Below, one piece after another: positions 61,457-64,000 of a stretch of DNA of 64,000 bases (positions within the stretch are counted from its first letter, which is position 1; each line of letters opens with the position of its first letter). Made by a program: the position numbers and the translations under genes. The stretch spans positions 186,001-250,000 of the forward strand of contig NZ_OZ244162.1 in assembly GCF_965216485.1 (NCBI RefSeq), written 5' to 3'. Below the pieces are notes generated by a model that was not told the origin of the DNA, searched no databases, and saw nothing but the letters and a program-made list of their open reading frames with translations. This DNA is from Algiphilus sp965216485. GTDB lineage: Bacteria > Pseudomonadota > Gammaproteobacteria > Nevskiales > Nevskiaceae.

Positions 61457-62098
61457 TCAGCTCAGATCAAAGCGCACGCGCTGGTTCGCCCAGACCTTGA
61501 CCTTTTCGCCCTTGTATTCGGCCGGGCTGAACTGCCACTGCCGGATCGCGCTGAGAACGACCTCATCGAAGACACCGCTGGGCTGCGCTTCGACGATGCG
61601 TGCGTCAGCGACTTCGCCGCGCTTGTTGATCAGCAGGCTGACCAGAACATAGCCTTCGACGCCCTTGGCGCGCGCTTCTGGCGGATAGGGCATGGCGCCT
61701 CTGGATTGTGGCCGGGGCGCGACATCCACCGTATCGCCGGTCATGACCACGTCGTCGTTCTGGCCGAGCAGGGACTCATCCACTGCGCCGAACTCCCAGG
61801 AGCCGAAGTTCAGCCCAAGGTCGACACCCGACAGGCCCTGCGACAGGCCGGACAGCGGAGGCGGCGGCGGCGCCTTGGCCTGCTGCGGTGGGGGTTCAGG
61901 CTGCCGCTCTGGCTTCGGCGGCGGAGGCGGTGGCTGCTTGCGCACCATCTCGATCTGCCGGCCCGTATCCTCCTGGTCCGGCGTCGGCGCGGAAGCGAGC
62001 TGATTGACCAGCGTCACACCGGCGAAGACGCCGACGGTGCCGACCACGGCCCAGGTGAAGGCACGCGAGTGCAAACGGAGGGGATTCATGTGATTCAT
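61457..62098 (-). CDS. tonB: Energy transducer TonB
   Basis: This 213-residue protein has an N-terminal transmembrane anchor (AFTWAVVGTVGVFAGVTLVNQL), a Pro-rich spacer (QPPPPPPKPERQPEPPPQQ) and a C-terminal TonB domain (about 130-213) with YPPEARAKGVEGYVLVSLLI and AIRQWQFSPA. It transmits proton-motive energy from the ExbB/ExbD/TtpC complex to the outer-membrane receptor. The short spacer (about 60 residues) matches TonB2-type proteins that need TtpC. ATG 62098 overlaps the exbD stop. Confidence 0.93.
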   Translation of the reverse strand: MNHMNPLRLHSRAFTWAVVGTVGVFAGVTLVNQLASAPTPDQEDTGRQIEMVRKQPPPPPPKPERQPEPPPQQAKAPPPPPLSGLSQGLSGVDLGLNFGSWEFGAVDESLLGQNDDVVMTGDTVDVAPRPQSRGAMPYPPEARAKGVEGYVLVSLLINKRGEVADARIVEAQPSGVFDEVVLSAIRQWQFSPAEYKGEKVKVWANQRVRFDLS

Positions 62099-62511
62099 AC
62101 GCCAGACCCTGCTTCCTGCTCGGTGGCGACGCCGACATCTTCGGCGCCGGCCAAGCGACATTGATCCACGACTTCCACGAGGCGGCCCGAAGGCACCTCG
62201 GAATCGGTGACGACAAGCACACCCGGATTGCCGGCGGCGGCGAGCATGTCGCGCAAGCGGCTCTGGATGACCCAGACCCGAACCGGCTGGCCGTCGAGAT
62301 AGGTGTTGCCCTGATTATCGATATAGACGCGAATCGCCTTGGTCGAGGACTGCTGCGCGGTCTGCGCACTGGGCCGGTTGATGTCCAGGTCCATGTCCTT
62401 CACGAAGGTCGTGCTGACCATGAAGAAGATCAACAGAATGAAGACCATGTCGATCAGCGGTGAAATATCGATGCCGCTGGGCTCGCGGCTCTTGCGGAAG
62501 CGACTGCTCAT
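62095..62511 (-). CDS. exbD: Biopolymer transport protein ExbD
   Basis: This 138-residue inner-membrane protein has one transmembrane helix containing the proton-carrying Asp in DISPLIDMVFILLIFFMV and a periplasmic ExbD/TolR domain. It overlaps exbB by 4 bases and tonB by 4 bases, indicating translational coupling. Confidence 0.95.
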   Translation of the reverse strand: MSSRFRKSREPSGIDISPLIDMVFILLIFFMVSTTFVKDMDLDINRPSAQTAQQSSTKAIRVYIDNQGNTYLDGQPVRVWVIQSRLRDMLAAAGNPGVLVVTDSEVPSGRLVEVVDQCRLAGAEDVGVATEQEAGSGV

Positions 62512-63137
62512 GCCCGCACCTCCTGTTTCTGGTTATCGGCGTCTTCCGCGCACAGCAGATCGGTGAGCTGGGCGAGGTCGACTTCGATGCGTTGGGCGCG
62601 CCGCGACAGGAAGCCGTGCACGACCAGGCCGGGAATGGCGATCGCGAGGCCGAACTGCGTGGTGATCAGCGCTTGTGAGATACCGCCGGCGATACCACCG
62701 GACTGGGAAAACAACTGCATGTCCTGCAGCGAATCAAAGGTCTCGACCATGCCCACCACCGTGCCGAGCAGACCCAGCAGCGGAGCAATGGCGATGATCG
62801 ACTGGGTCATGATCGAGAAGCCCTTCATCATCTGCCGATACTGACCAAAGGCGACATCCAGGTGGTCACGAAGATTGGGCAGGCGGCGCGCCTGAGCTTC
62901 CAGACCCACGGCGACCGCATTCGGGACGATGCCACGCTTGGGAAGCGCATCCGCGCCCTTCTCGCGCACACGGTCGACCAGCAGCCGGATCGGATCATCG
63001 CTGCCGCGCTTGATGACGGCGATGCGATAACCCAGCCCGTACCACATGAGGACCGTTGCAATGACCAGCGGCGGCATGACGAAGCCGCCGGACCGGTAAT
63101 AGAACATCAGGTCGCCGACAAAGTCGCCGAAGCTCAT
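62508..63137 (-). CDS. exbB: ExbB (MotA/TolQ/ExbB proton channel)
   Basis: This 209-residue inner-membrane proton-channel subunit has three helices: the first near 18-37, then IIAIAPLLGLLGTVVGMVETF, typical of ExbB/TolQ, and ISQALITTQFGLAIAIPGLVVHGFL. ATG 63137 overlaps the stop of the upstream TtpC gene (ATGA). It is the second channel subunit of the operon; the first is the larger TtpC. Confidence 0.94.
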   Translation of the reverse strand: MSFGDFVGDLMFYYRSGGFVMPPLVIATVLMWYGLGYRIAVIKRGSDDPIRLLVDRVREKGADALPKRGIVPNAVAVGLEAQARRLPNLRDHLDVAFGQYRQMMKGFSIMTQSIIAIAPLLGLLGTVVGMVETFDSLQDMQLFSQSGGIAGGISQALITTQFGLAIAIPGLVVHGFLSRRAQRIEVDLAQLTDLLCAEDADNQKQEVRA

Positions 63138-64000
63138 GCCCGGGCTCCGAGCTCCCGATACTTGTTCACCACATTGAGAGCGGCCTGCTCCATGCCATCC
63201 TTGATCCGCTCGGCCCAGCCGGAGAGCACGTTGCCCAGCAGCAGGGTCGGAATCGCCACGATGAGGCCAAGCTCCGTGGTCACCAGGGCGGTCGAAATGC
63301 CGCCCGAGAGCAACTTGGGATCGCCGGTACCGAATTCGGTGATGACGTCGAAGGTCGAGATCATGCCGGTGACGGTGCCGAGCAGGCCGAGCAGCGGCGA
63401 GATGGCCGCAATCACCAGCAGCAAGGTGCCGTAACGGTCGAGATAGTCGGACTCGCCGAGCGTGCTCTCGGAGATGATGTCGTCGAGGTGCTTGGGATCG
63501 CGGTCGAGATTGCGCAGGGCCGCGGCCACGACCTTGGCGGTGGCGCCGCCGGTCTTTTCGCAGACGGCCAGCGCCTCCTGGGGCTTGCCGCTGGCGACCA
63601 GATTGCCGACTTTCTCGGAGATGGTCTGGGTGTTGGCACCGGCGCGCGTCAGGAAGATGAAGCGCAGCAGGGCGAGCAAGGCCGCTATACCGCCGAGAAC
63701 CACAATGATCCACGCGATCGCACCACCGCTCTCGATGACCTCGAGCACGGTCTTATCACCGCTGTCGGCCACCGCGCGGTTGCGGTTCTCGATCAGGAAC
63801 AGGCCCAGGGTGTCCGGCTGCTGACCGGCGGCCAGCGCCTCGGCATCGGCCGCACTGGAATCAGGCCACAGCTTGAGCGCACCACCACCGGCCGGCGCCA
63901 GGGCACCGCTGCCCTGCTCGCTCACGCCGAAACTGGCGACCTGCCCGTAATGCACGACTTGGCCCTCGACTTCGGTACCGTCGGCAAGGAAGAAGGCGCC
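63134..64000 (-). CDS. ttpC: TtpC-like MotA/TolQ/ExbB protein (partial, runs off window)
   Basis: This is the C-terminal 288 residues of a larger ExbB-like protein. The frame is open to the right edge; the visible N-terminal part (FFLADGTEVEGQVVHYGQVASFG) belongs to the periplasmic domain that distinguishes TtpC from ExbB. The channel part shows a transmembrane helix (IAWIIVVLGGIAALLALLRFIF) and the signature ISPLLGLLGTVTGMISTFDVI. In Vibrio TtpC is required with TonB2-ExbB2-ExbD2 for receptor energisation. An upstream DUF3450 gene would be expected just outside the window. A GTG at 63955 is an internal codon, not the start. Confidence 0.9.
   Translation of the reverse strand, partial: GAFFLADGTEVEGQVVHYGQVASFGVSEQGSGALAPAGGGALKLWPDSSAADAEALAAGQQPDTLGLFLIENRNRAVADSGDKTVLEVIESGGAIAWIIVVLGGIAALLALLRFIFLTRAGANTQTISEKVGNLVASGKPQEALAVCEKTGGATAKVVAAALRNLDRDPKHLDDIISESTLGESDYLDRYGTLLLVIAAISPLLGLLGTVTGMISTFDVITEFGTGDPKLLSGGISTALVTTELGLIVAIPTLLLGNVLSGWAERIKDGMEQAALNVVNKYRELGARA

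Overview
This 64 kb window is GC-rich, densely packed chromosomal DNA from a gammaproteobacterium. The gene content (waaA-kdkA-lpxL lipopolysaccharide genes, a cyt c4/dsbA/engB/polA neighbourhood, lptM-lysA, tamAB, the NAGGN osmolyte trio and a TonB2/TtpC-type energy system) points to the Xanthomonadales/Nevskiales side of the class, perhaps a marine or salt-exposed lineage. The placement is inferred from gene content and order only; no search was run. I see no prophage, insertion sequence, CRISPR array or rRNA operon.

Layout. 1-2.0 kb: end of an unknown gene, a GT4 glycosyltransferase and a translationally coupled DUF2334 deacetylase-like protein. 2.0-4.4 kb: a putative metal-response cluster (outer-membrane protein, DUF2946-like protein, MerR regulator with a classic long-spacer promoter). 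4.4-7.9 kb: ergothioneine genes egtD-egtB with a divergent class V aminotransferase (EgtE candidate). 8.1-11.5 kb: DUF1631 protein, CbiM-like membrane protein, small membrane protein. 11.6-12.2 kb: tRNA-Arg(CCG) followed by three 147-bp tandem repeats, each carrying a copy of the tRNA 3' end and a terminator. 12.2-17.0 kb: PAS-like protein, BCCT transporter, DUF2256 plus iron-sulfur photolyase, TIGR01777 epimerase. 17.0-23.7 kb: ligase-associated DNA-repair set (PdeM nuclease, Lhr-like helicase, ATP-dependent ligase, beta-CASP exonuclease) interrupted by an antisense rarD. 23.7-26.8 kb: Kdo transferase, Kdo kinase and lipid A acyltransferase. 26.9-30.4 kb: peptidoglycan genes (TPR/NTF2 protein, L,D-transpeptidase, M14 amidase). 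30.4-37.7 kb: dsbA, cytochrome c4, engB, a candidate small RNA, a crotonase, polA, lysA, lptM. 37.8-40.5 kb: two hydrolases and an SDR. 40.5-45.3 kb: NAGGN osmolyte operon. 45.3-50.7 kb: tamA-tamB. 50.8-55.2 kb: DUF445, DUF4393 and unknown proteins. 55.4-64.0 kb: a surface lipoprotein preceded by four Pho-box half-sites, then a TonB-dependent receptor, TPR protein, TonB, ExbD, ExbB and TtpC.

The strongest non-coding signals are three. (1) A minus-strand small RNA at about 32395-32505 has four hairpins with C-rich loops and a U-tract terminator. It sits, in the right orientation, at the polA-engB locus that holds Spot 42, ErsA and (as I recall) sX13 in other gammaproteobacteria. (2) An 11-bp-periodic array of four PhoB half-sites lies in front of the lipoprotein, which suggests that it, and perhaps the adjoining TonB machinery, scavenges phosphorus. 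(3) The tRNA-Arg repeat array is architecturally like the tyrT repeats of E. coli.

Nothing here was checked against databases. Family names come from recognising motifs in the translated sequence, and start codons are chosen from Shine-Dalgarno-like sequence, overlaps and family length.
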